NCBI RefSeq assembly: GCF_001457655.1
Contig: NZ_LN831035.1
Span: 1,364,001 to 1,428,000 of the forward strand
Reading direction: 5' to 3'
DNA: 64,000 nucleotides
DNA from: Haemophilus influenzae
GTDB taxonomy: Bacteria > Pseudomonadota > Gammaproteobacteria > Enterobacterales > Pasteurellaceae
Shown here piece by piece: positions 38,803-48,453 of the stretch (within the stretch, counting starts at the first letter, position 1; every line of letters starts with the position of its first letter). The notes under the pieces are model-generated. The model worked only from the letters and a program-made list of their open reading frames with translations, had not been told where the DNA came from and searched no databases. The translations under genes were made by a program, and so were the position numbers.

Positions 38803-40341
38803 ATGTTAATTGGTGTACCTAGAGAGCTGCTTGAGAATGAGAGCCGTGTGGCGGCAACGCCGAAAACGGTTCAGCAAATATTGAAATTGGGCTTTGACGT
38901 GATCGTGGAACACGATGCAGGTTTTAAAGCTAGTTTTGAAGATCAAGCATTTTTAGACGCGGGCGCGAAGATCGGTACGTCGGCTGAAATTTGGCAATCG
39001 GATATTATCTTCAAAGTAAATGCACCGACAGATGAAGAAATCGCTCAAATGAAGGAAGGCGCAACGCTTGTGAGCTTTATTTGGCGCATGCAAAATCCTG
39101 AGTTAATGAAAAAACTCACCGCGAAGAAAATTAATGTGTTAGCAATGGATGCGGTGCCTCGTATTTCTCGTGCGCAAGCATTGGATGCGCTTTCTTCTAT
39201 GGCGAATATTTCTGGTTATCGTGCTGTCATTGAAGCTGCGCATGAATTCGGTAGCTTCTTTACTGGGCAAATTACTGCTGCAGGTAAAGTTCCACCAGCA
39301 AAAGTGTTGGTTATTGGTGCGGGTGTGGCTGGTTTGGCGGCAATTGGTGCAGCAAATAGCCTTGGGGCGATTGTTCGTGCTTTTGACTCTCGTCCTGAAG
39401 TGAAAGAGCAAGTTCAGAGTATGGGCGCGAGCTTCTTAGAAATTGATTTCAAAGAAGAAGGTGGCAGTGGCGATGGTTATGCGAAAGTGATGTCGGAAGA
39501 ATTTAACCGTCGTGCGATGGAGCTTTATGCAGAACAAGCTAAAGAAGTCGATATTATTATTACTACGGCAGCCATTCCGGGTAAACCAGCGCCTCGTTTA
39601 ATCACCAAAGAAATGGTGGATTCAATGAAACCAGGTTCGGTGATTGTGGATTTAGCAGCTGCAACTGGCGGTAACTGTGAATATACACAAGCAGGGAAAG
39701 TTGTTACAACTGAAAACCAAGTGAAAGTGATTGGTTATACAGATTTCCCAAGCCGTTTACCGACGCAATCTTCTCAACTTTATGGCACAAACTTAGTCAA
39801 TTTATTAAAACTTTTGTGTAAAGAGAAAGATGGCAATATCAATATTGATTTTGAAGATGTGGTTCTTCGTGGTGTAACTGTTGTTCGTGATGGGGAAGAA
39901 ATTCCACCAGCACAAATTCAAGTGTCTGCACAACCAAAACAAGAAACCAAAGCTGCACCAGTGGCAGAGAAAAAAGAGTCTAAACCAACAGATCCTCGTG
40001 TGAAATACGGTGTGATGGCTGGTGTTGGCGTGTTATTCCTTTGGTTAGCTTCTGTGGCGCCCGCTGCATTTTTATCACATTTCACCGTATTTGTTTTAGC
40101 TTGTGTGGTAGGTTATTACGTGGTTTGGAATGTTAGCCATGCACTTCACACACCATTAATGGCAGTAACAAATGCAATTTCAGGCATTATTATTGTAGGT
40201 GCATTATTACAAATTCGTCAGCCAACAGGCAATCTATTTATCGATGCGTTAGCTTTTGTGGCGATTTTGGTGGCAAGCATCAATATTTTTGGTGGTTTCC
40301 GTGTCACACAACGTATGTTAGCAATGTTTAGAAAAGGTTAA
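38803..40341 (+). CDS. pntA: NAD(P) transhydrogenase subunit alpha
   Basis: 512 residues. The soluble NAD(H)-binding domain I fills about 1-380, with [21 protein letters not shown] near 168 and an N-terminal alanine-dehydrogenase-like fold ([20 protein letters not shown]). A proline/lysine-rich linker precedes four membrane segments from about 405. Proton-pumping transhydrogenase reducing NADP with NADH at the inner membrane. GAGGGAAA lies before the ATG. pntB follows after 10 bases. Confidence 0.97.
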   Translation: MLIGVPRELLENESRVAATPKTVQQILKLGFDVIVEHDAGFKASFEDQAFLDAGAKIGTSAEIWQSDIIFKVNAPTDEEIAQMKEGATLVSFIWRMQNPELMKKLTAKKINVLAMDAVPRISRAQALDALSSMANISGYRAVIEAAHEFGSFFTGQITAAGKVPPAKVLVIGAGVAGLAAIGAANSLGAIVRAFDSRPEVKEQVQSMGASFLEIDFKEEGGSGDGYAKVMSEEFNRRAMELYAEQAKEVDIIITTAAIPGKPAPRLITKEMVDSMKPGSVIVDLAAATGGNCEYTQAGKVVTTENQVKVIGYTDFPSRLPTQSSQLYGTNLVNLLKLLCKEKDGNINIDFEDVVLRGVTVVRDGEEIPPAQIQVSAQPKQETKAAPVAEKKESKPTDPRVKYGVMAGVGVLFLWLASVAPAAFLSHFTVFVLACVVGYYVVWNVSHALHTPLMAVTNAISGIIIVGALLQIRQPTGNLFIDALAFVAILVASINIFGGFRVTQRMLAMFRKG

Positions 40342-40351
40342 GGAGCGCACA

Positions 40352-41776
40352 ATGTCTGAAGGTTTAGTACAGGCTGCGTATATTTTAGCAGCATTACTTT
40401 TCATTATGAGCTTGGCAGGACTTTCTAAACATGAAACTGCTAAAGCAGGTTGTTGGTTCGGTATTGTTGGTATGACCATTGCCCTTATCGCAACCATTTT
40501 TGGCCCTCATTCTGAAGGAACATTTTGGATCATTATTGCGATGATCATTGGTGGAGTAATCGGTGTTCAACGTGCATTAAAAGTAGAAATGACTGAAATG
40601 CCAGAACTTGTGGCGATTCTTCACAGTTTCGTTGGTTTAGCGGCTGTACTCGTTGGCTTTAATAGCTATGGTTTACACCATGAGGCATTAATGCCAGAAG
40701 GGTTAGATGCAGCAGCACAAGCCGCATTTGTAGCTGAACAAGCAGTATTAACGAATATTCATAATGTCGAAGTATTTTTAGGTATTTTTATCGGTGCAGT
40801 CACTTTCACTGGTTCTGTTGTCGCATTTGGTAAATTAAGCGGAAAAATTAATTCAAAAGCATTAATGTTACCGCATCGCCATAAATTAAATTTAGCCGCA
40901 CTTGTGGTATCTGCATTATTGATGGTTGCATTCTTGAATAATCCAGAAAGCATTTTCCCTGTGTTATTAATGACAGCGATTGCGCTTGCATTTGGATGGC
41001 ACTTAGTGGCATCAATCGGTGGGGCAGATATGCCAGTTGTGGTATCAATGCTTAACTCATATTCTGGTTGGGCAGCAGCTGCAGCAGGTTTTATGTTGAA
41101 TAATGATTTGCTCATCGTTACAGGTGCGCTTGTTGGTTCTTCTGGTGCAATTCTTTCTTACATTATGTGTAAAGCGATGAACCGTTCATTTGTGAGCGTC
41201 ATTGCTGGTGGTTTTGGTAACGATGTTCAAGTTTCTTCAAGCGAAGAACAAGGCGAACACCGTGAAACTACAGCGGAAGAAGTGGCTGAATTGTTGAAAA
41301 ATGCAAGTTCTGTGATTATCACGCCGGGATATGGTATGGCTGTTGCACAAGCACAATATCCAGTCGCTGATATTACGGCAAAATTGCGTGAACGTGGTGT
41401 GAACGTTCGTTTTGGTATTCACCCTGTTGCAGGACGTTTACCGGGCCACATGAACGTGCTTTTAGCTGAAGCGAAAGTACCTTACGATGTTGTACTTGAA
41501 ATGGATGAAATCAATGATGATTTCGCTGATACCGATGTGGTATTGGTTATAGGTGCGAACGATACGGTAAACCCAGCGGCGATGGAAGATCCAAATAGCC
41601 CAATCGCGGGAATGCCAGTGTTGGAAGTATGGAAAGCACAAAATGTGATAGTGTTCAAACGTTCAATGGCAGTGGGTTACGCTGGCGTACAAAACCCATT
41701 ATTCTTCAAAGAGAATACGCAAATGCTCTTTGGTGATGCAAAAGATCGCGTTGAAGATATCTTAAAAGCATTATAA
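40352..41776 (+). CDS. pntB: NAD(P) transhydrogenase subunit beta
   Basis: 474 residues. Eight or nine membrane segments in the first 270 residues include [23 protein letters not shown], the proton-path region. The NADP(H)-binding domain III follows, with [16 protein letters not shown] near 324 and [25 protein letters not shown] near 350. AAGGAG lies 9 bases before the ATG. Partner of pntA. Confidence 0.97.
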   Translation: MSEGLVQAAYILAALLFIMSLAGLSKHETAKAGCWFGIVGMTIALIATIFGPHSEGTFWIIIAMIIGGVIGVQRALKVEMTEMPELVAILHSFVGLAAVLVGFNSYGLHHEALMPEGLDAAAQAAFVAEQAVLTNIHNVEVFLGIFIGAVTFTGSVVAFGKLSGKINSKALMLPHRHKLNLAALVVSALLMVAFLNNPESIFPVLLMTAIALAFGWHLVASIGGADMPVVVSMLNSYSGWAAAAAGFMLNNDLLIVTGALVGSSGAILSYIMCKAMNRSFVSVIAGGFGNDVQVSSSEEQGEHRETTAEEVAELLKNASSVIITPGYGMAVAQAQYPVADITAKLRERGVNVRFGIHPVAGRLPGHMNVLLAEAKVPYDVVLEMDEINDDFADTDVVLVIGANDTVNPAAMEDPNSPIAGMPVLEVWKAQNVIVFKRSMAVGYAGVQNPLFFKENTQMLFGDAKDRVEDILKAL

Positions 41777-41790
41777 AAAACACGCATAAA

Positions 41791-41830
41791 AATAACCGCA
41801 CTTTGGGTTGCTTAAGTGCGGTATTTTTAT
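41791..41830. terminator. Terminator between pntB and the LysR gene (inverted uptake-signal pair)
   Basis: TAACCGCACTT and AAGTGCGGTATTTTTAT: arms at 41795-41803 and 41814-41822, ten-base loop, T tract on the plus strand and an A-rich left flank giving T on the minus strand. Confidence 0.8.
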
Positions 41831-41839
41831 TTATAGCAT

Positions 41840-42757
41840 TTAAATATTATCTTCATGATTTTCCAAAATTTCTGAACACAAGCCCAATCCAGATAAAAAT
41901 TCAATAAATGCCCGTACTTTTATTGGTAAATGTCTTCTGTTTGGATAGACCACATGAATTTCTAATTTTTGTTGTTTATATTCTGGCAATATTTCAATAA
42001 GCTCGCCTTTTTCAAAGGCTCTACCTAAAATAAATTTTGGTAAATTAGCAATACCGAGTCCCGCTTTTGCCATATTTAATAAGGCAAAACCGCTATTACT
42101 TACCACTTTGGATTGGATTTTGAAACGTTGGGTTTGATTTATACGTGAACCAACCCAATTTACCTGATTCATTGCATTTTTATAAAGTAAGCCATTGTGA
42201 TGTTCTAAATCATCAGGCGTTTGTGGAATACCATTCGTTTCAAGATAATTAGGCGACGCTGCAAAATGAACAGTAGTAGTTCCTATTTTACGTGAAACCA
42301 ACGAGCTATCTTCCATATAACCAATACGAAGAGCAAGATCATAGCCTTCGGATAATAAATCGATTTTCTTATCATTAAATTCAACTTCAATATGCAAATG
42401 AGGATGCTTAGCCATAAAAGTGGGTAAATTTGGTGCAATAAAAAGTAAACCAAAATCACGAGGAACGGAAATCAGTAAATTTCCTTGTAATGAACTGGTA
42501 AGCTGAGTAATGCTGGAATCTGCTTCATCTAAATCAAGCAAAATGCCTTGACAGCGTTGGTAATACATCATTCCAGCTTCAGTAGGCATAATTTTTCTGG
42601 TGGTACGTTGTAACAATCGTGTTTTTAAATGTTCTTCTAATTGTGAAACTAATTTGCTTGCCATCGCCACAGAAATATTTTGTTGCTTTGCTGCCAATGT
42701 AAAACTTTGGGTTTCAATGACTTTGCAGAAAATAGAAATCGCGTTGAGTTTATCCAT
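41840..42757 (-). CDS. LysR-family transcriptional regulator
   Basis: 305 residues, full LysR length. N-terminal winged helix-turn-helix (ISIFCKVIETQSFTLAAKQQ, then SKLVSQLEEHLKTRLLQRTTRK), then a substrate-binding domain. It resembles the AaeR/CrgA-like subgroup. Divergent from topA with 95 bases between starts. The effector and targets cannot be inferred; no catabolic or transport gene is adjacent. The nearest unpaired candidate target is azoR, 3 kb away. Confidence 0.9.
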   Translation of the reverse strand: MDKLNAISIFCKVIETQSFTLAAKQQNISVAMASKLVSQLEEHLKTRLLQRTTRKIMPTEAGMMYYQRCQGILLDLDEADSSITQLTSSLQGNLLISVPRDFGLLFIAPNLPTFMAKHPHLHIEVEFNDKKIDLLSEGYDLALRIGYMEDSSLVSRKIGTTTVHFAASPNYLETNGIPQTPDDLEHHNGLLYKNAMNQVNWVGSRINQTQRFKIQSKVVSNSGFALLNMAKAGLGIANLPKFILGRAFEKGELIEILPEYKQQKLEIHVVYPNRRHLPIKVRAFIEFLSGLGLCSEILENHEDNI

Positions 42758-42852
42758 TTATAGACCTTTTTTGAAAAAATGCTTGATTTTGCCAACATAA
42801 CTTTGCACTATACCGCCAATTTTACAAAATTCTAGTAATATTAGGTAATCAA

Positions 42853-45459
42853 ATGAGTAAATCCTTGGTGATTGTGGAGTCGCCAGCAAAAGCAAAAACT
42901 ATTAATAAGTATTTAGGTAGCCAATATGTCGTGAAATCGAGCGTGGGACATATTCGTGATTTGCCGACGGTTGGTTCTAGTACAGGTGAAAAAGCTAAAC
43001 CAATTTCAACCAAAGGTATGGATGCCGAAGAAAAAGCAAAAATTAAGGCAGAAAAGGAACGTAACGCCTTAGTTAAACGTATGGGGATTGATCCTTATCA
43101 CGATTGGAAAGCAAATTATCAGATTCTGCCTGGTAAAGAAAAAGTGGTTTCCGAATTAAAGTCGCTTGCTAAAAAAGCAGATCACATTTATCTCGCAACC
43201 GACTTGGATAGAGAAGGGGAAGCGATTGCGTGGCATTTACGTGAAGTGATTGGTGGTAACGATGATCGTTTTAGTCGCGTGGTGTTTAACGAAATCACTA
43301 AAAATGCCATTAAACAGGCTTTTGAAAAGCCTGAACAATTAAATATGGATCGTGTTAATGCTCAACAAACTCGTCGTTTTTTAGATAGAGTAGTGGGCTT
43401 TATGGTGTCGCCATTACTTTGGAAAAAAGTGGCACGCGGGCTTTCTGCTGGTCGAGTTCAATCAGTTGCGGTTAAATTATTAGTCGAACGCGAGCGTGAA
43501 ATTAAAGCTTTCCAGCCTGAAGAATATTGGGAAGTTGCCGTCCTTACGAATAATCAAAATAAACAAGCTATACGCTTGGATGTTACGGATTATAAAGGCA
43601 AGAAATTTGATCCAAAAAATCAAAAAGAAGCACAAAGTGCGGTAGATTTTCTGAATGTTTCAGATTACGTTGTCACAGATTTAGAAACTAAGCCAACAAG
43701 TTCTCGCCCTCGCGCACCATTTATTACATCAACACTTCAACAAACTGCAAGTACTCGTTTGGGATTTGGCGTTAAGAAGACAATGATGTTAGCCCAACGT
43801 TTATATGAAGCGGGTTACATTACTTATATGCGTACGGATTCAACCAATTTGAGTCAAGATGCGCTTAATATGGCGCGTAGCTATATTGAAAATCATTTTG
43901 GTGCACAATATTTACCAGAAAAACCAAATTTCTATTCTAGTAAAGAAAATGCGCAAGAGGCTCATGAGGCTATTCGTCCATCAGATATTCGAGCATTGCC
44001 TGAATCCTTAGAGGGAATGGAAAAAGACGCAGTACGCCTTTATGATTTAATTTGGCGTCAATTTTTAGCATGTCAAATGCCGCCAGCACAATATGATAGT
44101 AGTACATTGACAGTTACCGCTGGCGATTATACCTTGAAAGCAAAGGGAAGAATTTTACGTTTTGATGGTTGGACAAAAGTATTGCCACAGATAGGTAAAA
44201 ATCCTGAAGATCAAGAATTGCCTTCAGTTACTGTGTCAGAAAAACTTGCTTTAAAAGAAGTGCAACCAACACAACACTTTACCAAACCACCTGCTCGTTT
44301 TACTGAAGCGGCTTTAGTAAAAGAATTGGAAAAACGTGGTATTGGCAGACCTTCCACTTATGCGGCAATTATTTCCACCATTCAAGAACGTGGTTATGTT
44401 CGTACTGAAAATCGTCGTTTCTATGCAGAAAAGATGGGCGAAATTGTGACTGATCGCCTCAATGAGTCTTTTGGCGAATTAATGAATTACGATTTCACCG
44501 CGAATATGGAAGATACTTTAGATAAAATTGCCTCTGGTTCAGTAAATTGGAAAACTGAATTGAATCAATTCTTTAAGGATTTTTCTAGCCAGCTTTCTAA
44601 AGCTGAATTAGATGAACTTGAAGGCGGTATGCGTCCGAATAATCTCGTGGAAACCGATATTAAATGCCCAACCTGTGACAGAAATATGGCCATTCGTACG
44701 GCAAGTACGGGGGTATTTTTAGGATGCTCGGGTTATGCATTGCCGCCAAAAGAGCGGTGCAAAACAACGATTAATTTAATTCCTGAAGCGGAATTATTAA
44801 ATGTTTTAGATGAATCTTCAGAAACTAAAGCATTAATGGATCGTAAACGTTGCACAAAATGTGGAACGGCAATGGACAGCTATGTAATCGATGCACATCG
44901 TAAAATCCATATTTGCGGTAATAATCCAAATTGTGATGGATATTTAATTGAAGAAGGCTCATTCAAAATTAAAGGTTATGATGGCCCTGTTGTTGAGTGT
45001 GATAAATGCGGTGCGGATATGCATTTAAAACTTGGTCGTTTTGGCAAGTATATGGGATGTACAAATTGTGATAACACGCGCAAAATTTTGAAAAGTGGCG
45101 AGGTCGCACCACCGAAAGAAGAGCCAGTACATTTCCCTGAGTTAAAATGCGAAAAATCTGATGCATATTTTGTATTGCGTGATGGTGCGAGTGGGGTATT
45201 TATGTCAGCACATAACTTCCCAAAATCCCGCGAAACACGCCCAGTTAAAATCGCTGAACTTGTGCAATATCGCGAGCGTTTACCTGAAAAATTAGCTTAT
45301 TTAGCCGATGCTCCACAAAAAGACCCAGAAGAGAATGAAGCGATTGTTCGTTTTAGTCGCAAAGAGAAAAAACAATATGTCACTTCTGAAAAAGAGGGAA
45401 AAGCGACTAAATGGATTGTTGATTTCACCAATGGAAAATGGGTTGAACGAAAGAAATAA
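42853..45459 (+). CDS. topA: DNA topoisomerase I
   Basis: 868 residues (865 in E. coli). Toprim domain at the N-terminus ([18 protein letters not shown], then [17 protein letters not shown]). The active-site tyrosine is in [13 protein letters not shown] near residue 320. C-terminal zinc-finger repeats begin with CPTC near 603, then CTKCG, CDKCG and CTNCD. Relaxes negative supercoils. Begins 95 bases from the divergent LysR gene. Confidence 0.97.
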   Translation: MSKSLVIVESPAKAKTINKYLGSQYVVKSSVGHIRDLPTVGSSTGEKAKPISTKGMDAEEKAKIKAEKERNALVKRMGIDPYHDWKANYQILPGKEKVVSELKSLAKKADHIYLATDLDREGEAIAWHLREVIGGNDDRFSRVVFNEITKNAIKQAFEKPEQLNMDRVNAQQTRRFLDRVVGFMVSPLLWKKVARGLSAGRVQSVAVKLLVEREREIKAFQPEEYWEVAVLTNNQNKQAIRLDVTDYKGKKFDPKNQKEAQSAVDFLNVSDYVVTDLETKPTSSRPRAPFITSTLQQTASTRLGFGVKKTMMLAQRLYEAGYITYMRTDSTNLSQDALNMARSYIENHFGAQYLPEKPNFYSSKENAQEAHEAIRPSDIRALPESLEGMEKDAVRLYDLIWRQFLACQMPPAQYDSSTLTVTAGDYTLKAKGRILRFDGWTKVLPQIGKNPEDQELPSVTVSEKLALKEVQPTQHFTKPPARFTEAALVKELEKRGIGRPSTYAAIISTIQERGYVRTENRRFYAEKMGEIVTDRLNESFGELMNYDFTANMEDTLDKIASGSVNWKTELNQFFKDFSSQLSKAELDELEGGMRPNNLVETDIKCPTCDRNMAIRTASTGVFLGCSGYALPPKERCKTTINLIPEAELLNVLDESSETKALMDRKRCTKCGTAMDSYVIDAHRKIHICGNNPNCDGYLIEEGSFKIKGYDGPVVECDKCGADMHLKLGRFGKYMGCTNCDNTRKILKSGEVAPPKEEPVHFPELKCEKSDAYFVLRDGASGVFMSAHNFPKSRETRPVKIAELVQYRERLPEKLAYLADAPQKDPEENEAIVRFSRKEKKQYVTSEKEGKATKWIVDFTNGKWVERKK

Positions 45460-45463
45460 GAAG

Positions 45464-45494
45464 AAAAGTGCGGTAAAATCACCGCACTTTTTTG
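45464..45494 (+). terminator. Terminator of topA (inverted uptake-signal pair)
   Basis: AAAAGTGCGGT (45464-45474) and ACCGCACTTTT (45481-45491), six-base loop, followed by TTTG. Confidence 0.85.
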
Positions 45495-45535
45495 TTTTTA
45501 ATACATTTTCTTATATTTTTTAGATTATCTGAGGA

Positions 45536-46120
45536 TTAAAGGGCTGCTACAATTTCATTAATTTTATTTTTTGCGGACGCTTGGGCTTTTTCAATCGCCT
45601 CTGGCCCGAATCCAATGCCTTGTGCATAAACAAATTGCACATCTGTGATGCCAATAAAACCTAAAATTGATTTCATATATTGTGTCACTAGATTTTCTTC
45701 ATCATACAATCCACCAAATGCACATAACACAATGGCTTTTTTGCCTTTTAATAAACCCTCAGAGCCGTTTGCTGTATATTGGAAAGTAACGCGCGGACGT
45801 GCGATAAAATCAAAATAGCTTTTTAATTGTGTTGGAACGTTTAAATTATACATCGGCGCACCAATTATCAATGTTTGTGCGTTTTTTAATTCTTCGATTA
45901 GTTTATCAGACAACGCCAGAAGTTGTTTTTCTTCTGTTGTTTTTGGTTCTCCACGCACAGCAATTGCAGCTGCGGTATCAAAATATGGAAGAGGTTGTTG
46001 GGATAAATCGCGTACTACAATGTTATTACCTTGTAATTTTTCGATAACATAATCAGCTAATTGATTAGTTTGCGAGTTATTTCCTGAAATGCTAGATTTT
46101 AATACTAATACGTTGCTCAT
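45536..46120 (-). CDS. azoR: FMN-dependent NADH-azoreductase
   Basis: 194 residues, flavodoxin-like fold. The FMN phosphate loop is [17 protein letters not shown] near residue 8, and [23 protein letters not shown] near 88 is the family core. Reduces quinones and azo compounds with NADH; formerly called AcpD. Convergent with topA. Confidence 0.93.
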   Translation of the reverse strand: MSNVLVLKSSISGNNSQTNQLADYVIEKLQGNNIVVRDLSQQPLPYFDTAAAIAVRGEPKTTEEKQLLALSDKLIEELKNAQTLIIGAPMYNLNVPTQLKSYFDFIARPRVTFQYTANGSEGLLKGKKAIVLCAFGGLYDEENLVTQYMKSILGFIGITDVQFVYAQGIGFGPEAIEKAQASAKNKINEIVAAL

Positions 46121-46362
46121 TTTTATTCCTTGCTACCTAGTTAAAAGTGCGGTTATTCTAGTCTTTATTTTTAAGAGATAAAGCCTTTAGTCAGAAAAAC
46201 ATTATTTCCTTTTTGTAAAATATGGGCATTTATTTAACAATACTTCAAGAAAGTGATAGAATTCGCCACGCATTTTTTGCCTAATTTCGCTCGTTCAATG
46301 GTAGGAATGAAGCCAAGTAGGGCAAAAGTGCGGTTAATTTTGATAGAATTTTAAATGAACAC

Positions 46363-46383
46363 GTCACCTTTCGTATGGGTGAC
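46363..46383 (+). promoter_or_regulatory. thrS leader hairpin mimicking the tRNA-Thr anticodon arm
   Basis: GTCACCT (46363-46369) pairs with GGGTGAC (46377-46383, one G-U pair), leaving a seven-base loop TTCGTAT. This is an anticodon loop: U at positions 32 and 33, anticodon CGU (a threonine anticodon) and A at 37. E. coli ThrRS represses its own translation by binding such an operator upstream of thrS. The hairpin ends 20 bases before the ATG, with AAGGA between. Confidence 0.72.
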
Positions 46384-46403
46384 CACTGTATAAGGAAAAA
46401 ACA

Positions 46404-48335
46404 ATGCCAATTATTACTTTACCTGACGGTTCCCAACGTCAATTCGATCGTCCTGTTTCTGTTCTTGAAGTCGCACAAGATATTGGTGCGGGTCTTGCTA
46501 AAGCCACTATCGCAGGCCGTGTAAACGGAGAACGTCGCGATGCGTGCGATGTTATCGAGCAAGATGCAACGTTAGAAATTATTACTGCAAAAGATGAAGA
46601 CGGTTTAGAGATTATCCGCCATTCTTGCGCTCACTTGCTCGGACACGCTATTAAACAATTATTCCCAGATGTAAAAATGGCAATTGGTCCAACTATTGAA
46701 AACGGCTTCTATTATGATGTAGATTTAGATCGCTCTTTAACCCAAGAAGATATTGATGCAATCGAAAAACGTATGTTGGAATTGGCAAAAACAAATTATG
46801 ACGTCGTGAAAAAACGTGTTACTTGGCAAGAAGCGCGTGATACCTTTGAAAAACGCGGCGAGCCATACAAAATGGCAATTTTAGATGAAAACATTGAACG
46901 TACTGCAACGCCTGCGTTATATCATCACTTAGAATATATTGATATGTGCCGTGGACCACACGTGCCAAATATGCGTTTCTGTCAGCATTTCAAATTACAA
47001 AAAGTCGCTGGTGCGTACTGGCGTGGCGACAGCAAAAACAAAATGTTACAACGTATCTATGGTACGGCTTGGGCGGATAAAAAACAACTTGCTGAATATT
47101 TAACACGCTTAGAAGAAGCGGCAAAACGCGATCACCGTAAAATTGGTAAAGCATTAGATTTATATCATATGCAAGAAGAAGCACCAGGTATGGTGTTCTG
47201 GCACAATGATGGCTGGACAATTTTCCGTGAGCTTGAAACGTTCGTGCGTACTAAATTAAAACAATACGATTATCAAGAAGTAAAAGGCCCATTTATGATG
47301 GATCGCGTATTGTGGGAAAAAACAGGTCACTGGCAAAATTACGCAGATTTAATGTTCACAACTCAATCTGAAAACCGTGAATACGCAATTAAACCGATGA
47401 ACTGCCCTGGCCACGTTCAAATTTTTAATCAAGGTTTAAAATCTTACCGTGATTTACCAATCCGTATGGCGGAATTTGGTTCTTGCCATCGTAATGAACC
47501 ATCAGGTTCTTTGCACGGTTTAATGCGTGTTCGTGGCTTTACTCAAGATGATGCGCACATTTTCTGTACTGAAGATCAAATTGAGAGCGAAGTAACTAGC
47601 TGTATCAAAATGGTGTACGACATTTATAGCACCTTTGGTTTCACTAATATCGCAGTGAAACTTTCTACTCGTCCGGAAAATCGTATCGGTTCAGATGAGA
47701 TGTGGGATCGAGCGGAAGCAGGTCTTGCAGCAGCATTAGCACACAACGGTCTTGAATATGAAATCCAAGAAGGTGAAGGCGCATTCTATGGTCCGAAAAT
47801 TGAGTTTGCACTACGAGATTGTTTAGGTCGTGAATGGCAATGTGGTACAGTGCAATTAGACTTCGCATTACCAGGTCGTTTAGATGCAACTTATGTGGCA
47901 GAAGATAATAGCCGTAAAACCCCTGTCATGATTCACCGTGCGATTTTAGGTTCTATTGAGCGTTTCATTGGTATTATTACTGAAGAATATGCAGGTTTCT
48001 TCCCTGCATGGTTAGCACCAACCCAAGCGGTTGTAATGAATATTACCGATAGCCAAGCTGACTATGTACAGAAAGTTGCAAAACAGCTTTCCGATGTAGG
48101 TTTACGCGTGAAAACTGATTTACGTAACGAAAAAGTGGGCTTCAAAATTCGTGAGCATACTTTACGCCGTGTGCCTTATATGCTCGTTTGTGGCGATAAA
48201 GAAATCGCAGAAGGCAAAGTGGCAGTACGTACCCGTAAAGGTGCTGATTTAGGTACATTTACAGTGGAAGAATTTGCGGAAATCTTGAAAAATCAAGTAA
48301 GAAGCCGTGAATTAACGTTATTGAATGAAGAGTAA
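46404..48335 (+). CDS. thrS: Threonyl-tRNA synthetase
   Basis: 643 residues (642 in E. coli). TGS domain (1-62), editing domain with HxxxH-type ligands [15 protein letters not shown] near 73 and CRGPHVP near 182, then class II catalytic core with zinc Cys in [10 protein letters not shown] near 333 and motif 2 [20 protein letters not shown] near 357. The C-terminal anticodon-binding domain starts near 535. Charges tRNA-Thr and probably represses its own mRNA through the leader hairpin. Confidence 0.97.
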   Translation: MPIITLPDGSQRQFDRPVSVLEVAQDIGAGLAKATIAGRVNGERRDACDVIEQDATLEIITAKDEDGLEIIRHSCAHLLGHAIKQLFPDVKMAIGPTIENGFYYDVDLDRSLTQEDIDAIEKRMLELAKTNYDVVKKRVTWQEARDTFEKRGEPYKMAILDENIERTATPALYHHLEYIDMCRGPHVPNMRFCQHFKLQKVAGAYWRGDSKNKMLQRIYGTAWADKKQLAEYLTRLEEAAKRDHRKIGKALDLYHMQEEAPGMVFWHNDGWTIFRELETFVRTKLKQYDYQEVKGPFMMDRVLWEKTGHWQNYADLMFTTQSENREYAIKPMNCPGHVQIFNQGLKSYRDLPIRMAEFGSCHRNEPSGSLHGLMRVRGFTQDDAHIFCTEDQIESEVTSCIKMVYDIYSTFGFTNIAVKLSTRPENRIGSDEMWDRAEAGLAAALAHNGLEYEIQEGEGAFYGPKIEFALRDCLGREWQCGTVQLDFALPGRLDATYVAEDNSRKTPVMIHRAILGSIERFIGIITEEYAGFFPAWLAPTQAVVMNITDSQADYVQKVAKQLSDVGLRVKTDLRNEKVGFKIREHTLRRVPYMLVCGDKEIAEGKVAVRTRKGADLGTFTVEEFAEILKNQVRSRELTLLNEE

Positions 48336-48384
48336 TACTTTTCGAAAATAACCAATATAATTTACTGTTTAAATAGTGAGTTCA

Positions 48385-48418
48385 AACGGTGATCGTTTAA
48401 GCGATCACCGTTCTTTTT
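48385..48418 (+). terminator. Terminator of thrS
   Basis: AACGGTGATCG (48385-48395) and CGATCACCGTT (48402-48412) form an 11-base stem with a six-base loop, followed by CTTTTT. Confidence 0.9.
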
Positions 48419-48453
48419 ATCTATTTCATATCTATTGAGATTTAATTTATTTT

